Below are positions 49,164 through 60,878 of a DNA stretch of 64,000 bases, piece after piece (position 1 is the first letter of the stretch; every line of letters begins with the position of its first letter). Both the position numbers and the translations under genes were made by a program. The notes beneath the pieces were generated by a model, which searched no databases, was not told the DNA's origin, and worked only from the letters and a program-made list of their open reading frames with translations. The stretch lies in the NCBI GenBank assembly GCA_017979445.1, contig CM030717.1:29098391-29162390 (forward strand). The letters run 5' to 3'. Source of the DNA: Akebia trifoliata. Lineage: Eukaryota; Streptophyta; Magnoliopsida; Ranunculales; Lardizabalaceae.

Positions 49164-50732
49164 TGTATACACCCCATTTTTGCACTCGCCTGATTAATTA
49201 ACTCGTCAACCCGATCGCAACGGTTCCCAATGATGGATGTTTATTCCAATGCTTTATTTTGTTACCAGATATGTTTCAGAAATTCGGATGAGGTATCTCG
49301 AACAGATAAAACTTTAGAAATCACGCTACGCTAGAAAAATACGACCCCAGAAACATAGAAATCATCATCTTGCAGACCAAAAAGAAGCTTCACGATAAAA
49401 ATCATTAAAAATGGCCAAATTATAAAAATACCCCTAACATCAAAACTACCCTAGAGCCTACGTTACGATTACGAAAACTCATTCAAACACATAAAATAAT
49501 AAATCAAAATCAAATAAATCATTTCGCCAATTTTCACAGAATTTGACAAAATTACGAAAATGCCCCTCATCAAATTCACGACCATTTCATACAAAAAACT
49601 TCATAAATAAAAAAAACCAACATTCCCATTGAATTCCTTGCGAAAAACTAATTCCAAAACATCCTGGAACATTGAAAAATGACTTAAAACGTAAAAAATC
49701 CTCTCCAAAGGCAAAACGATAATTTCACAATTTTAATAATTAAAAATTCTAAAATTAATAAATAAATCATTAAATAATGTAAAGTGAAACATTAAAGTCA
49801 ATCAAGTAAGACTAAATTCAAGTAAGGCTAAAGTCAAGATATTAAAAGCCAACCAAGAAAGACTAAAGTTAAGGTATTAAAGTCAAATCTCATAAGACTA
49901 AAGTCAAAATCCTAAATCAAAACCTTAATCCAAACTAATCAAGTCAATCTCATAAGACTAAAGTCAAAACCCTAAATCAAAACCCTAATCTAAACTAATC
50001 AAGTCAATCTCATAAGACTAAAGTCAAAACCCTAAAGACTAAGTCAATCTCATGAGACCAAAGTCTAAACCCTAATTGAAACCCTAAAAGAAACCCTAAT
50101 CAAACCCTAATTCCCCTAAAAAACTTTATAAATAGGAGCCTCCACACCCTATTTTGGTATCAAAGAAAAAACCCTAGGAAAAGTAGGTGAAGAAGCCTCC
50201 ACAACCTCTCCAAAACCCTAATTTTGGAGCCCCAACTCCTTACCTAACACCCCTACTTCGATTTTAGCCTAAAAAACACCTAGAAACCTCTCAAAAATAC
50301 CCCAAAAATTTATAACAAATTCGAAGTACTCAGATCCAAGAAAGAGATACCTTACCTTGGAGATCAGAAATCAGATCTAGAAATAAAATGAAGTAAGGAG
50401 TACGGTACAATGAGCAATTTCACCAGATTTGAGGGAATAACACCTTTGCAGATCGAAGGTAAGATTTTCGTTATTTTTTTATCTAGGTTTTTTCATTAGC
50501 AATGTAGTTTTATTTGGGATAAGTAGAGACCGGCATTGGCCGGGCGGGGTTGGTGCTTAACACCTTCCAACCCCGTAATATGATCCCCGGATTCGTTTTT
50601 TTCTGTAGTAGATTAGTTTTTTATCCGTTTTAGAGTCAGTTTGGTTCCTAGACCATAATAACTAGGTGGCGACTCCCAAACCTCAAGGGTCAAAAGTGGA
50701 TCCGTGCACCCCGCGGATCGAGGACGCTTTCA
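49164..50732 (+). mobile_element. Solo LTR, type A, internally shortened
   Basis: TGTATACACC...GGACGCTTTCA, 1569 bp, exact target duplication CTGTG at 49159-49163 and 50733-50737. Compared with other A LTRs it lacks about 170 bases near 49790, in and before the AAGTCAATC repeat block, a likely slippage deletion. Confidence 0.9.
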
Positions 50733-51007
50733 CTGTGCTACCCAATCTTTATCAAAGAAGTAATAAAAACTTTGGGATCAAACTGTCTTCATAATAACAT
50801 CCATGTTTTTTATTGGGTGAGATCTACCAGGACCCTAAGTTTATTTATCATTTTCTTTATGTCCCTACCCTATTTATTTTGCTTCTTTTAAATTCTAATG
50901 TCATCAGTAATTAATTAAATAATGTTTCTAGTTATTACTTTTTTCCTAGATTTGGACCAATGGACTACTTGGATTCGATAATTATTTATGATATTTCAAT
51001 ATGAGAT
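50733..51007. other. Unassigned spacer
   Basis: Continues the DNA interrupted by the previous solo LTR (CTGTG then CTACCCAATC). AT-rich, no coding or repeat signal seen. Its right edge is where the truncated E3 LTR begins. Confidence 0.5.
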
Positions 51008-52659
51008 CGGAACCTTACCAAAATCGAATAGTTTCGATCGAATGATAAAAATGATTTTGTAAGCTTGAAAAAGAAATACTTTGTTCAAAAATTAGAGATG
51101 GAAAAACATGGTCGAATGGGAAATGGATGAATCGGTAAAATGTCAGAATTATATCAAGGGGGTGATGTCTGCATTTTACGTTGTATGTTGTATGTAGGTT
51201 GGTGAAAGGATATCTAGGTTATTAATGAAAGGGTTGCATGTTTATTTAAGTTTATGTTGGCGCAGAGGCTCCGAATACTGTTGTTTATTTTAGGCCGGGT
51301 GGCCACAGTTGCATGGTAGGAACTGGATATCCATTCTCAACCCTGTTACGTTAATTTCTCTTTTATTTTAAAAGAAAACCAATATATATATGTAGTTATT
51401 TTGTGAGTTGTTAAAGGGTCTATGAATGCCTGAAGGGATAGTGCGTCACATCATCCGGAGGGATGTACTAGCTTGGGATGTACGGTAGGGACCACCAAGC
51501 TCATACGTGGTATGGGACGCGTATGAGAGTGGAGTCACAACTAGAATCCGGGTCCATTCCTTTCTTATCTTTACTAGTGAATGTGTATTGTAAAGGTGGT
51601 CCTATATGAGTTCAGTGTTATTTTGGGAATCACATGCACACCTGATAGACGTAGACAAAGATGATTGGTCAGTGATCACTAACAATCTAGTAGTAGTCGA
51701 ACGTTCTGACACATCGAAAAGAGACCCATTGCTTACGGTCACGTCAAACGGCCCGCTTGAGCCAGATAAATGGTCACCAGTGTGGTAAGAGCAGCGATCG
51801 ATCACAAAATCAGGAACTAAAAGCCAGATTTATGTTGTAACATCATGTCACGACCGGGAGCGATCCAGTCGTGAATCCCAACTCTCTGATTCCACTACTC
51901 CACCAACTTGTATTATGTATCTGTTGTTATATTTTGAATTATAAACTGCAAAGCATGCTTGTTATTTCAATGTGATAAATCGTAGTTGTATAACAAAATG
52001 AAAATGTATGGTGAATACTGATGATTGATGCCATGTGAATCTTCAAAATTGTTTAGTTGTTCATCCCTGGCTATACATACCAGTTAACCATAATTTTAAT
52101 AGAAAAACTTGCATGTATTGAAATGTTTCAGTATGCTTACTCATACTTATTAGGTGGGATTATTAGTAAGGGCTGTTTGTGGACCTACTGGATAACCATT
52201 GTTACTCACCCTTTCCTTCCTATTTTTTTTTAGTTTCAGAGCCTGTAGTCGGAGAGGCAATCGTAGAGCCGTCTAGCGAGGACTACCTGGTGGGTCATAT
52301 TGACAACTAGAGTCCGTTACCCGGTGAGCACCATGACTACTTCTACTAGGAGTTCGTTCGTCCTAGGAGCGGTATATATATTTTTTTGGGGCCGAGTGCT
52401 AGGTCTATGTTAGAGTGAGGAAATTTTTGTATCCTGTATATTTCCTTCTTTTTGCGCAACTTTGAATCAAATTCAACGTTATTCGCAGTTTACTGTCTTC
52501 CATATTTTGTATATTTTGGTTCATTGTCATATGCAGGATCTGTTGGTTATCGATTTCCTTTGTTTTGAGTTCCGTAGAACGTTAACATAAACGGAGAAAA
52601 CTATCCAAGCTTCAAGGTTCGACCTCAGGATTTGTGTTAGCGTTTAGCGGGGCATCACA
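51008..52659 (+). repeat. E3 5' LTR, 5' half missing
   Basis: It aligns with 59232-60878 of the 3' LTR (shared AAAATCGAATAGTTT, GGGGTGATGTCTGCATTT and so on) and ends GGGGCATCACA. The first roughly 1.5 kb of the LTR, including TGTAACACCC, promoter and target duplication, is absent. The break at about 51008 is abrupt. Confidence 0.85.
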
Positions 52660-52661
52660 GA

Positions 52662-52673
52662 TGGTATCAGAGC
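52662..52673 (+). other. E3 primer-binding site (initiator tRNA-Met)
   Basis: TGGTATCAGAGC starts three bases after the LTR end. It is the classical plant retrotransposon primer site complementary to the initiator tRNA-Met 3' end. Confidence 0.92.
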
Positions 52674-52870
52674 TCATTAGTAGTTCTGTATTGGGATTTC
52701 AAGCTCTTCCGTGTCTAGAGTCCATAGAACCTAGTAAGACTAAGATATGATTTTAGGTTCGTTCTGTTAATAATGAAAATGGTATTCATTACTAAATTCC
52801 TATTCAAGATATTCATTAATTCTTTCATAAGAATGACTTTAGCCTGATGGTAATAAATGCCTTGCTATTG

Positions 52871-54130
52871 ATGAACAGAAAGGAGATGAGCGGACGAGGC
52901 AGAGGTAGAGGCAGAGGGAGAGGCCAAGACACAGTAGAGATGGGACAGGCATTGGATTAGACCCCCGATCCGCTAGTACAACTAATGTCGTTTATGGGAC
53001 AGATGGCTGAGTCCCAAAACAAGTTTAGGGAGGAAATGCTTGAGTCACAGGCTAGACTAGCCAAGGAAATGGCTGAGTTGAGGGAGCGCCAGGCTTCTTC
53101 ATAGAAAGCTGACCCTACTCCACCTCAGGAGCCATCACAGGAGCCACGGCCACAGATGTGTCGCTGAGAGCCACGAGGACTCCCCCACCCCAGACTCAGA
53201 CAGATCCGGAGATGTGACTACAAAACTTCGAACGACTACGCCCACCCAGGTTTGGAGGTTATTTCGACCCGACAGAGGTGGAGGAGTGGGTTTTGAGGAC
53301 CCGAGAGATTCTGAGCACCATGCAGTGCCCGAGAGACCAGTGGGTACCGGTGGTTGCCTTTCAGTTTGACGGGGATGCCAGCTATTGGTGACATTCTGAG
53401 AGGTATGTTTTGGGAGAGGGACCCTTCGAGTGGGCCGATTTGGAGAGGATGTTCCTAGACAGATTCATATATGAGACGGCCCGAGAGATCAAGCATCAGG
53501 AATTTTCAGGTTTGGTGCAAGGCAGTCTATCCGTTACGGATTACGAGCTGAGATTTCCTAGATTATAACGATATGCACTAGAGCTCATTCCGATCGATCT
53601 GCAGAAGGCTCGCAGATTTTTCAGAGGACTACGACCCTACCTAAGGGCCAGGATGTTAGTGATTGAGACCACTAGCTATCGAGACACAGTGAGTCGAGCT
53701 CAGAGGGTGGAACGAGAGGAGATGGAACTACAGACTTCGAGGGGACAGGCCCGTCGACCCCAGACTCCTTTTCCTTTTAGGGCCAATCCGGCCAAGAGGT
53801 CGATGCTTTCGAGACCGAGTGTTTCGAAACCCATATATCCGCAGTATCGAGCTCCTACGCCATTGAGTTATGGACCAGTTGGAGTTCTAGTGAGACCAAC
53901 AGGGCCAAGAGGACCAACCAGACAGATTCTGAGACCACCTGCCCCTTAGAGACCTATACAGACGGGACCTTTGACATGTTTTGGGTGCGGGCAGATGGGA
54001 CATATCAGGAGGAACTGCCTTTCATCACAGTCACAGTCAGGGGTGATACCTAGACCCCAGGACAGGGTGTATCATCTGACTCAGGAGGAGATACCAGTTT
54101 CAGACGAGGTGCTAGAAGGTACAATTTTGA
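52871..54130 (+). pseudogene. E3 gag (capsid and nucleocapsid), broken
   Basis: The likely start is ATG at 52871, followed in frame by a second ATG at 52886 and an Arg/Gly-rich N-terminus. The middle shows the gypsy capsid region (FDPTEVEEW near 53265; AREIKHQEF near 53480; RRFFRGLRP near 53610). A zinc knuckle of the form C-x2-C-x4-H-x4-C lies at 53977-54018. In-frame stops include TAG at 52958-52960 and TGA at 53389-53391, with at least one frameshift near 53160-53220. The protein would form the virus-like particle and bind RNA. Minus-strand homologue in E2. Confidence 0.88.
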
Positions 54131-54690
54131 TTTCCAATGTTAAGATTTGAGTTTTGTTTGATACCGGTTCTTCTAGATCATATATTTCCACCGAGATTGC
54201 ACAGTTGTTAGACTTTGAGATTTCTGACACGGGTCGAGTAATGAAACTATCCACACCGTTAGGAGACCGACAAATAGCTCAGAGATTGTGTCGAAACTGT
54301 ATAATTAGGATAGAGGACCAAGAGATGAGTACCGACTTATGACATTGGATAGTTGCGACTTTGATGTCATATTGGGGATGGATTGGCTAGTGCAGAACCA
54401 TGCCCACGTGAATTGCTTCGCGAGGTCAGTAGTTTTTAGAAGGCCCGGATATCCGAAACTCAAGGTTCGAGGATCCAGATATAGAAGAGATGGCCCTATA
54501 TACAACCAGTTGAGAACTTTAAGCGTAGCAGAACTAGAGACATCATCGGATATGGTAGAGGTAGTCAAGGAATTTGGGGATGTTTTTCCGATGAATTACC
54601 AGGTGTACCTCCAAGTCGTGAGATAGAGTTTTCTATCGATTTGGTACCGGGCACAGGGCCTATCTCTATCGCACCATACCGAATGGCCCC
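54131..54690 (+). pseudogene. E3 protease and linker to RT, broken
   Basis: The aspartic protease motif DTG is at 54160-54168 within VLFDTGSSRSYI. A second conserved block, ILGMDW, lies near 54369-54386 in another frame, so a frameshift falls between (near 54340). A TGA stop at 54148-54150 lies four codons before the catalytic Asp. The following stretch (EFGDVFP near 54570) is the usual linker before RT. The enzyme would cut the Gag-Pol precursor in the particle. Confidence 0.85.
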
Positions 54691-55363
54691 TGTAGAAATC
54701 CGAGAGTTGAAAGCGTAGATTGATGAGCTTACTAACTTGGGATTTATTCGATCGAGTTCCTCATCCTGGGGAGCACCCGTTTTGTTTGTCAAGAAGAAGG
54801 ATGGATCACTTCGATTATGTATTGACTATCGAAGGTTAAATCAAGTGACCATCAAGAATAAGTACCTCCTTCCGTGCATCGATGATTTATTTGACCAACT
54901 GCAGGGTGCCCAATATTTCTCTAAGATCGATTTGCGATCTGGGTACCACCAGTTGAGGATTCAGGAGGCGGATATTCCGGAGACTGCATTTCGGACCAGG
55001 CTAGGACACTTTGAGTACCTAGTAATGCCTTTCGGTCTGAAAAATGCACCGGCAGCATTCATGGATCTGATGCATCGGGTATTTTGGGAGTACCTCGACA
55101 AGTTTGTCATTGTGTTCATAGATGACATCTTAATTTACTCTAAGTCGAGGGAGGATCACGAGAGACACCTCAGAATCACATTACAGATTTTACGTGGGCA
55201 TAAGCTATATACCAAGTTCAGCAAGTGTGAATTCTTACTCCAGAAAGTGAAATTCCTAGGACACGTGGTGTCCAATGAAGGGATAGCAGTAGACCCCTCC
55301 AAGGTTGAAGCCATATTGACGTGGAAACAGCCTAAGACGATGACAGATATTAGAAGTTTTCTT
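54691..55363 (+). pseudogene. E3 reverse transcriptase, main part
   Basis: A 221-codon open frame at 54737-55402 holds nearly the whole RT palm and fingers: [21 protein letters not shown], the first catalytic Asp in [22 protein letters not shown], and the catalytic FIDD at 55115-55126 followed by ILIYS. An upstream stop TAG at 54716-54718 separates it from the linker. It is interrupted at 55364 by a short insertion; the RSFLG motif continues at 55583. The true 3' part of the frame (55364-55402) is translated insertion. Confidence 0.93.
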
Positions 55364-55576
55364 TGTCAAATATTGTGTACAGCCATTGTACAGTTGTACT
55401 AATGTGTACAGGATTTTCCTCCTATATATAGATTCCTTCCATAGATAGATATCTACATTCCATATTAAGAATTAGGCAGTACAGCTGTAGTACATCATTG
55501 TATCCTATATAAACTTTGTATATTATGAAAGTAAATATAATAAGATTTTCCATCTTTTCTCCTCTCTCAGTTTTAG
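55364..55576 (+). mobile_element. Small solo LTR-like insertion (possibly Ty1/copia) in RT
   Basis: A 213 bp piece splits the codon run for RSFLG. It starts TGTCAAATATTG and is flanked by TTTCTT on both sides (55358-55363, 55577-55582). It contains a CCTATATAAACTTTG promoter-like word and a pyrimidine-rich end (TTTTCTCCTCTCTCA), as in short copia LTRs. A clean CA end falls at 55569, seven bases before the repeat, so the exact end and class remain open. Confidence 0.65.
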
Positions 55577-55582
55577 TTTCTT

Positions 55583-56140
55583 GGGATGACCGGCTACTAT
55601 AGAAGATTCATTGAGGGATTCTCCACTCTTGCAGTACCGTTGACGAGACTGACGCAGAAAAATATCCGATTTGAGTGGGATGACAAGTGCGAGACTGCAT
55701 TTCAAGAATTAAAGAAAAGATTTACGACCGCTCCGATTTTATTATCTCCGATTCCGAGTGAAGGCTTGACAATCTTTGATGCTTCTGGGATTGGTTTGGG
55801 AGCTGTATTGATGTAATTTGGGAAAGTAGTGGCATACGCATCTAGGAAGTTGAAGAATCACGAGAAGAATTATCTAGTCCATGATCTTGAGTTAGCCGTT
55901 ATAGTATTTGCACTACGCATTTGGAGACACTATCTATACGGAGAGAAGTTTGAAGTGTTCTCTGATCATAAGAGCCTCAAGTACATATTCTCGCAACGAG
56001 AATTAAATATGAGGCAACGACGTTGGATGGAGTACCTCAAGGACTACGACTTTACCCTTGAGTATCACCCGAGGAAAGCCAATGTAGTTGCCGACGCATT
56101 GAGTAGAAACACCATAGCTCATATGATGTTGAAGGAATGA
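55583..56140 (+). pseudogene. E3 RT thumb and RNase H
   Basis: RT resumes with GMTGYYRRFIEGFS, then FEWDDKCETAFQELK and the RNase H start LTIFDASGIGLGAVLM. This is stopped by TAA at 55814-55816 and continues in frame with [34 protein letters not shown] and ADALSRN. The acidic residues of gypsy RNase H (Asp in FDAS, Glu in LELA, Asp in FSDH, Asp in ADALS) are all visible. The only break in this part is that single stop. Confidence 0.92.
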
Positions 56141-56159
56141 TAGTTGCTTGAACAAGCCA

Positions 56160-57324
56160 CATAAATCGTGTTTGAGACTCTGAGAGAAAGGTATAGGCCG
56201 CACATATATCTGGGTACATTGACGATTGAAAATGAGTTGATAGCACGAATTAAAGAAGCCCAGAAAATATATGAAGATGTGGGGGAATATGAGCTGAGAG
56301 CTAGGGACTTGACTGACCTAGATTGGTCGAAAGGATCAGATGAGGTTATCAGATTTCGAGGTAGGATGTGGGTACCATAGGACTTGCAATTCAGGTCCGA
56401 CATACTAGACGAGGCACATCGTTCCCGATATTCGATTCACCCAGGAGGCACGAAGATGTATAGAGACGTGCGAAGGAATTTCTAGTTTCCGAGTATGAAG
56501 AAGGTAATTGCAGAATATGTGGGTAGATGCCTAACTTGCCAGCAAGTCAAGGCAGAACATCGTAACCCAGCAGGCTTGCTCCAACCATTATCCATAGCAG
56601 AATGGAAATGGGAACACGTGACCATGGACTTTGTAGTAGGGTTACCGAGAGCTAGTGACGGGTCGGATGCCATATGAGTGATTGTGGATCGACCGACGAA
56701 ATCAGCGCATTTCATCCTAATCCGAGTCTCGTTCAGTGTCGATAGACTAAGCCAGATATACATAGCTGAGATAGTACGACTACATGGAGTGCCAGTTTCT
56801 ATCGTGTCAGATAGGGATCCTAGATTTACTTCTCAATTCTAGGAGAGTCTGCACAAAGCAATGGGTAATCAATTGAACTTTAGTACAACACTCCACCCAC
56901 AATCTGATGGACAGTCTGAGCGAGTAATTCAGATTTTGGAGGACATGTTGCGGGCATGTGTTTTGGATTTTGGAGGGAGTTGGAAGCGTCACTTACCATT
57001 GGTGGAATTCTCCTATAATAACAGCTTCCAAGCTAGTATGGCATGGCACCATTCGAAGCTTTATACTGTAGGTCGTGTCGATCACCGATATGTTGGGCAG
57101 AAACAAGAGATGCCACGGTATTAGGACCCGAGATTGTTGAGGAAACTACTAAGACAGTACGCACTATTCGGGACAGACTAAAAGCTGTTCAGAGTAAACA
57201 GAAAAGCTATGCAGACAAACGGCGTAGACCTTTGGAATTTCAAGTTGGGGATCAAGTATTCTTGAAGGTATCACCTCGAAGAGAGATCTCTAGATTTGGC
57301 GTGAAGGGCAAATTAAAGCTGTGA
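56160..57324 (+). pseudogene. E3 integrase (zinc and catalytic domains), broken
   Basis: Zinc-binding His at 56417-56419 and 56438-56440 and Cys at 56528-56530 and 56537-56539 form the HHCC domain. The catalytic triad is complete: Asp 56627-56629 (MDFVVGLP), Asp 56810-56812 (VSDRDPRF) and Glu 56918-56920, with 35 residues between the last two. Stops cut it: TAG 56483-56485, TGA 56675-56677, TAG 56840-56842. A frameshift near 57050 shifts the end into VGDQVFLKVSP (about 57244). It would insert the cDNA into the genome. Confidence 0.92.
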
Positions 57325-57666
57325 TTTGTAGGACCATTTGAGATAGTTGAGCGGATAGGTCCAGTGGCGTACCGATTGATTCTACCCCTACAGCTTGAGC
57401 AAGTTCACAATGTGTTCCACGTGTCCATGTTGAAGAAGTACTTACCAGACCCTTCACACATGGTCGACTTGTAGAATTTAGAGGTAGATGAAGACATATC
57501 CTACGAGGAAGGTGCAGTACAGATACTAGACAGGAGGATAAAGCAACTCAGATCAAAATCTATCCCTCTAGTCAAGGTATTGTGGAGGCACCACAACGTA
57601 GAAGAAGCCACGTGGGAAAAAGAGGTTGAGATGCAGGCTAAGTATCCAGAACTATTCCGAGAATAA
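57325..57666 (+). pseudogene. E3 integrase C-terminus with chromodomain-like tail
   Basis: After a TGA stop (57322-57324) the frame reads FVGPFEIVERIG, VHNVFHVSMLKKY and then, past a TAG (57472-57474), SYEEGAVQILDRRIKQLRSK, VKVLWRHHNVEEATWE and a stop at 57664-57666. The last block is the modified chromodomain (CR type) that closes Tekay/Del integrases and is thought to steer insertion into heterochromatin, which fits the repeat-in-repeat setting of the window. Confidence 0.85.
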
Positions 57667-57700
57667 GGTATGATTTCAATTTTGATGATGAAATTTTTAT

Positions 57701-57711
57701 TAGGGGCAGAA
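57701..57711 (+). other. E3 polypurine tract
   Basis: TAGGGGCAGAA immediately before TGTAACACCC. The upstream 30 bases match the equivalent stretch in E2 (28011-28050 reversed). Confidence 0.85.
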
Positions 57712-60700
57712 TGTAACACCCCGATTTTTTAATTTATATCTCGAGGAAATCTAATTGTGAATTTAGATAAAATTCTAAAAGAATGACTTAGGGTAAAATA
57801 CTCGAATTTTAGTCTGTTTATTTTTAATAAATTTTGACTCCTCCATTAGGTTTAAAATGATAAAAATATATACTTTAGCCTGTGAGAACGTTCAAATTCG
57901 AGTTCGATAAGGAAGCTATAAAATCCTCGAATTTCGTATTGAGTGGGACCCAAAATAGTAAATTTTTGATAGAGGAAGAATAAAAAAAATTTAACCACAC
58001 CATGAGGTCCGCAATGAAAAATTATTTGAAATGGAATACTCATATGTCATTTTTCGAGTTCGAATGGTCAAGATTTTGTCGAAAATAGAAATGAAAGAAA
58101 AGTACAAAAATGCCCTCAGCTTTTATTATAAAAAGAACCAACTTATTCTTTTATTCATTTTCTCCTCTCCAACTCACAAAGAATCAGCCCATTCTCCAAC
58201 CCTAGGGTTTCAAGCCTTCCCATCAAGATCTATCGCAAGCGAGCTCGAATTGATCATCGACGAAGGAGAGAAAGTTGTCGGCATCGATGAACTCCACGCT
58301 TTCAACCCGTTTAACCTTCATTTTCCTTTCTTTCTTTGGTTTTCTCACAAAAATTAGCCAGTAGGTTCATCTATACCCACTTAGAGTCTCATTAAAACCA
58401 AGGGAAATTTGTCCATCATCATTAAAAAGGAAAGAACACTTTCAAAGAGGGTTTTGGAATCAACTCGACCATTGATACCCGAGCTCAACCACTATCGGAA
58501 CTTCGAGCTATCGAACATTGACCATTTGTGTTGGTTCATCACCATTGGCAACCACAAACCAAGTAGGGGACTCTCAACTCTTATTAATAACCATAGATTT
58601 CGAAAAATTGCATTTAGGGATCTTTCGAAACTTTTGTATGTTTTAAATTTATAGAATGTCGCTTAATTTACTTCAAATTCATGCTAGAAATAGTTATGTT
58701 TGATGTGTTTTATCGTAGTTTAAATGTTTAATTCATGGGTGGGTTAGTATAATAAAAAAGGAGTGAAAAACTCAAAGAAACGAAGAAGAAAAATCGAAAA
58801 ATTCACAAAAATGAAGTTTCTGTTGGTTCCACCGTGAAAAGTCACGGTGCCATCGTGAGTCACCGTGCTCCAGGCACGGTGTTACCGTGAAAATTAAAAA
58901 GTGCCCAAATTTTTTTTCTGATATTCTTTTTGGATTTCACATGCTTTTAACATGCCAAATCGACTACTTATGGCCCCCGTAACTCCTTCAAACGAAGCGA
59001 AAAAAAAATAAACAAATTTTCATCACGACGGGAATGTTTTAAGTATTCACGTGACATCTTTTGCATTTCTTTGAATTAGGTTACAAAATTATATACATTT
59101 TCTTATATTATCGAGGGCCTTCATTTACAAAAACCCGTTTTCAATTTCGACAACTTTGAGAAATCGAGTTTCCGACACTTAGCCAAATTTTCATCAATTT
59201 TTCCAGTTTTGACAGTTTGCCTTCGCATACTTATTGGGACCCCATTTTAACAAAAATCGAATAGTTTTCGATCGAATGATAAAAGCGATTTTGCAAGCTT
59301 GAAAAAGAAATACTTTGTTCGAAAAGTAGAGAAGTAAAAACACAGTAGAATGGAAAATTGATGAATTGGTAAAATGTCTAATCATACCGAAGGGGTGATG
59401 TCTGCATTTGACGTTGTATCTTGTATGTAGGTTGGTGAAAGGATATCCAGGTTATTAATGAAAGGGTTGCATGTTTATTTTAAGTTTATGTTAGCGCAGA
59501 GGCTCCGAATACTGTCGTTTATTTTAGGCCGGGTGGCCACAGTTGCATGGTAGGAATTGAATATCCATTCTCAACCCTGTTTTGTTAATTTCTCTTTTGT
59601 TTTAAAAGAAAACCAATATATATATGTAGCTATTTTGTGAGCTGTCAAAGGGTCTGTGAATGCCTGAAGGGATAGTGCGTCACATCATCTAGAGGGATGT
59701 ACTATCTTGGGATGTACGGTAGGGACCACCAAGCTCATACGTGGTATGGGACGCGTACGAGAGTGGAGTCACAACTAGAATTCGGGTCCATTCCTTTCTT
59801 ATCTTTACCAGTGAATGTGTATTGTAAAGGTGGTCGTATACGAGTTCAGTGTTATTTAGGGAATCACATGCACGCCTGATAGGCGTAGACAAAGATGATT
59901 GGTCAGTGATCACTAACAATCTAGTAGTAGTCGAACGTTCTGACACATCGAAAAGAGACCTATTGCTTACGGTCACGTCAAACGGCCCGTCTGAGCCAGA
60001 TAAATGGTCACCAGTGTGGTAACTCCACGCTTTCAACTAAAAGCAGATTTATGTTGTAACATCATGTCACGACCGGGAGCGATCCAGTCGTGAATCCCAA
60101 CTCTCTGATTCCACTACTCCACCAACTTGTATTATGTATCTGTTGTTATATTTTGAATTATAAACTGCAAAGCATGCTTGTTATTTCATTGTAATAAATC
60201 GTAGTTGTATAACAAAATGAAAATGTATAGTGAATACTGATGATTGATGCCATGTGAATCTTCAAAATTGTTTAGTTGCTCATCCCTGGCTATACATACC
60301 AGTTAACTGTAATTTTAATAGAAAAACTTGCATGTATTGAAATGTTTCAGTATGCTTACTCGTACATATTAGGTGAGCTTATGACTAGGGGCTGTTTGTG
60401 GACCTATTGGGTAACCATTGTTACTCACCCTTTCCTTCCTATTTTTTATAGTTTCAGAGCCTGCAGCCGGAGAGGCAATCGTAGAGCTGTCTAGCGAGGA
60501 CTACCTGGTGGGTCATATTGACGACTAGAGTCCGTTACCCGGTGAGCACCATGACTACTTCTACTAGGAGCTCGTTTATCCTAAGAGCAGTATATATATT
60601 TTTTTTTGGGCCGAGTGCTAGGTCTATGTTAGAGTGAGGAAATTTTTGTATCCTGTATATTTCCTTCTTTTTGCACAACTCTGAATCAAATTCAACGTTA

Positions 60701-60878
60701 TTCGCAGTTTACTGTCTTCCATATTTTGTATATTTTGGTTCATTGTCATATGCAGGATCTGTTGGTTATCGGTTTCCTTTATTTTGAGTTCCGCAAAACG
60801 CTAACATAAATGGAGGAAACTGTCCAAGCTTCAAGGTTCGACCTCGGGATTTATGTTAGCGTTTGGCGGGGCGTCACA
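57712..60878 (+). repeat. E3 3' LTR, complete
   Basis: TGTAACACCC...GGGGCGTCACA, 3167 bp. It is a diverged sister of the B LTRs: same ends, same late blocks, different middle. A TATA-like TTATAAAAAG lies near 58126. It contains a CACGGTG inverted-repeat cluster (58830-58892). No matching left target duplication can be shown because the 5' LTR is truncated. Confidence 0.92.

Larger units (their letters stand above)
51008..60878 (+). mobile_element. E3: Tekay/Del-type chromovirus (Ty3/gypsy), 5' truncated
   Basis: Order seen: truncated 5' LTR (51008-52659), primer site for initiator tRNA-Met (52662), gag (52871), protease, RT, RNase H, integrase, chromodomain-like tail ending at TAA 57664-57666, purine tract, 3' LTR (57712-60878). 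Protease before RT and RT before integrase is the Ty3/gypsy order, and the tail type places it in the Tekay/Del lineage. Every open part carries stops or frameshifts and RT is split by a 213 bp insertion, so the element is dead. The right flank is the middle of a B LTR, so E3 inserted into one; the left part of that target is lost with the 5' half of the 5' LTR. Confidence 0.92.

Noticed and set aside
54737..55402. The 221-codon RT frame as an active gene
   Set aside because: It is only the middle of a pol broken by stops, frameshifts and an insertion; its last 13 codons are translated insertion sequence.
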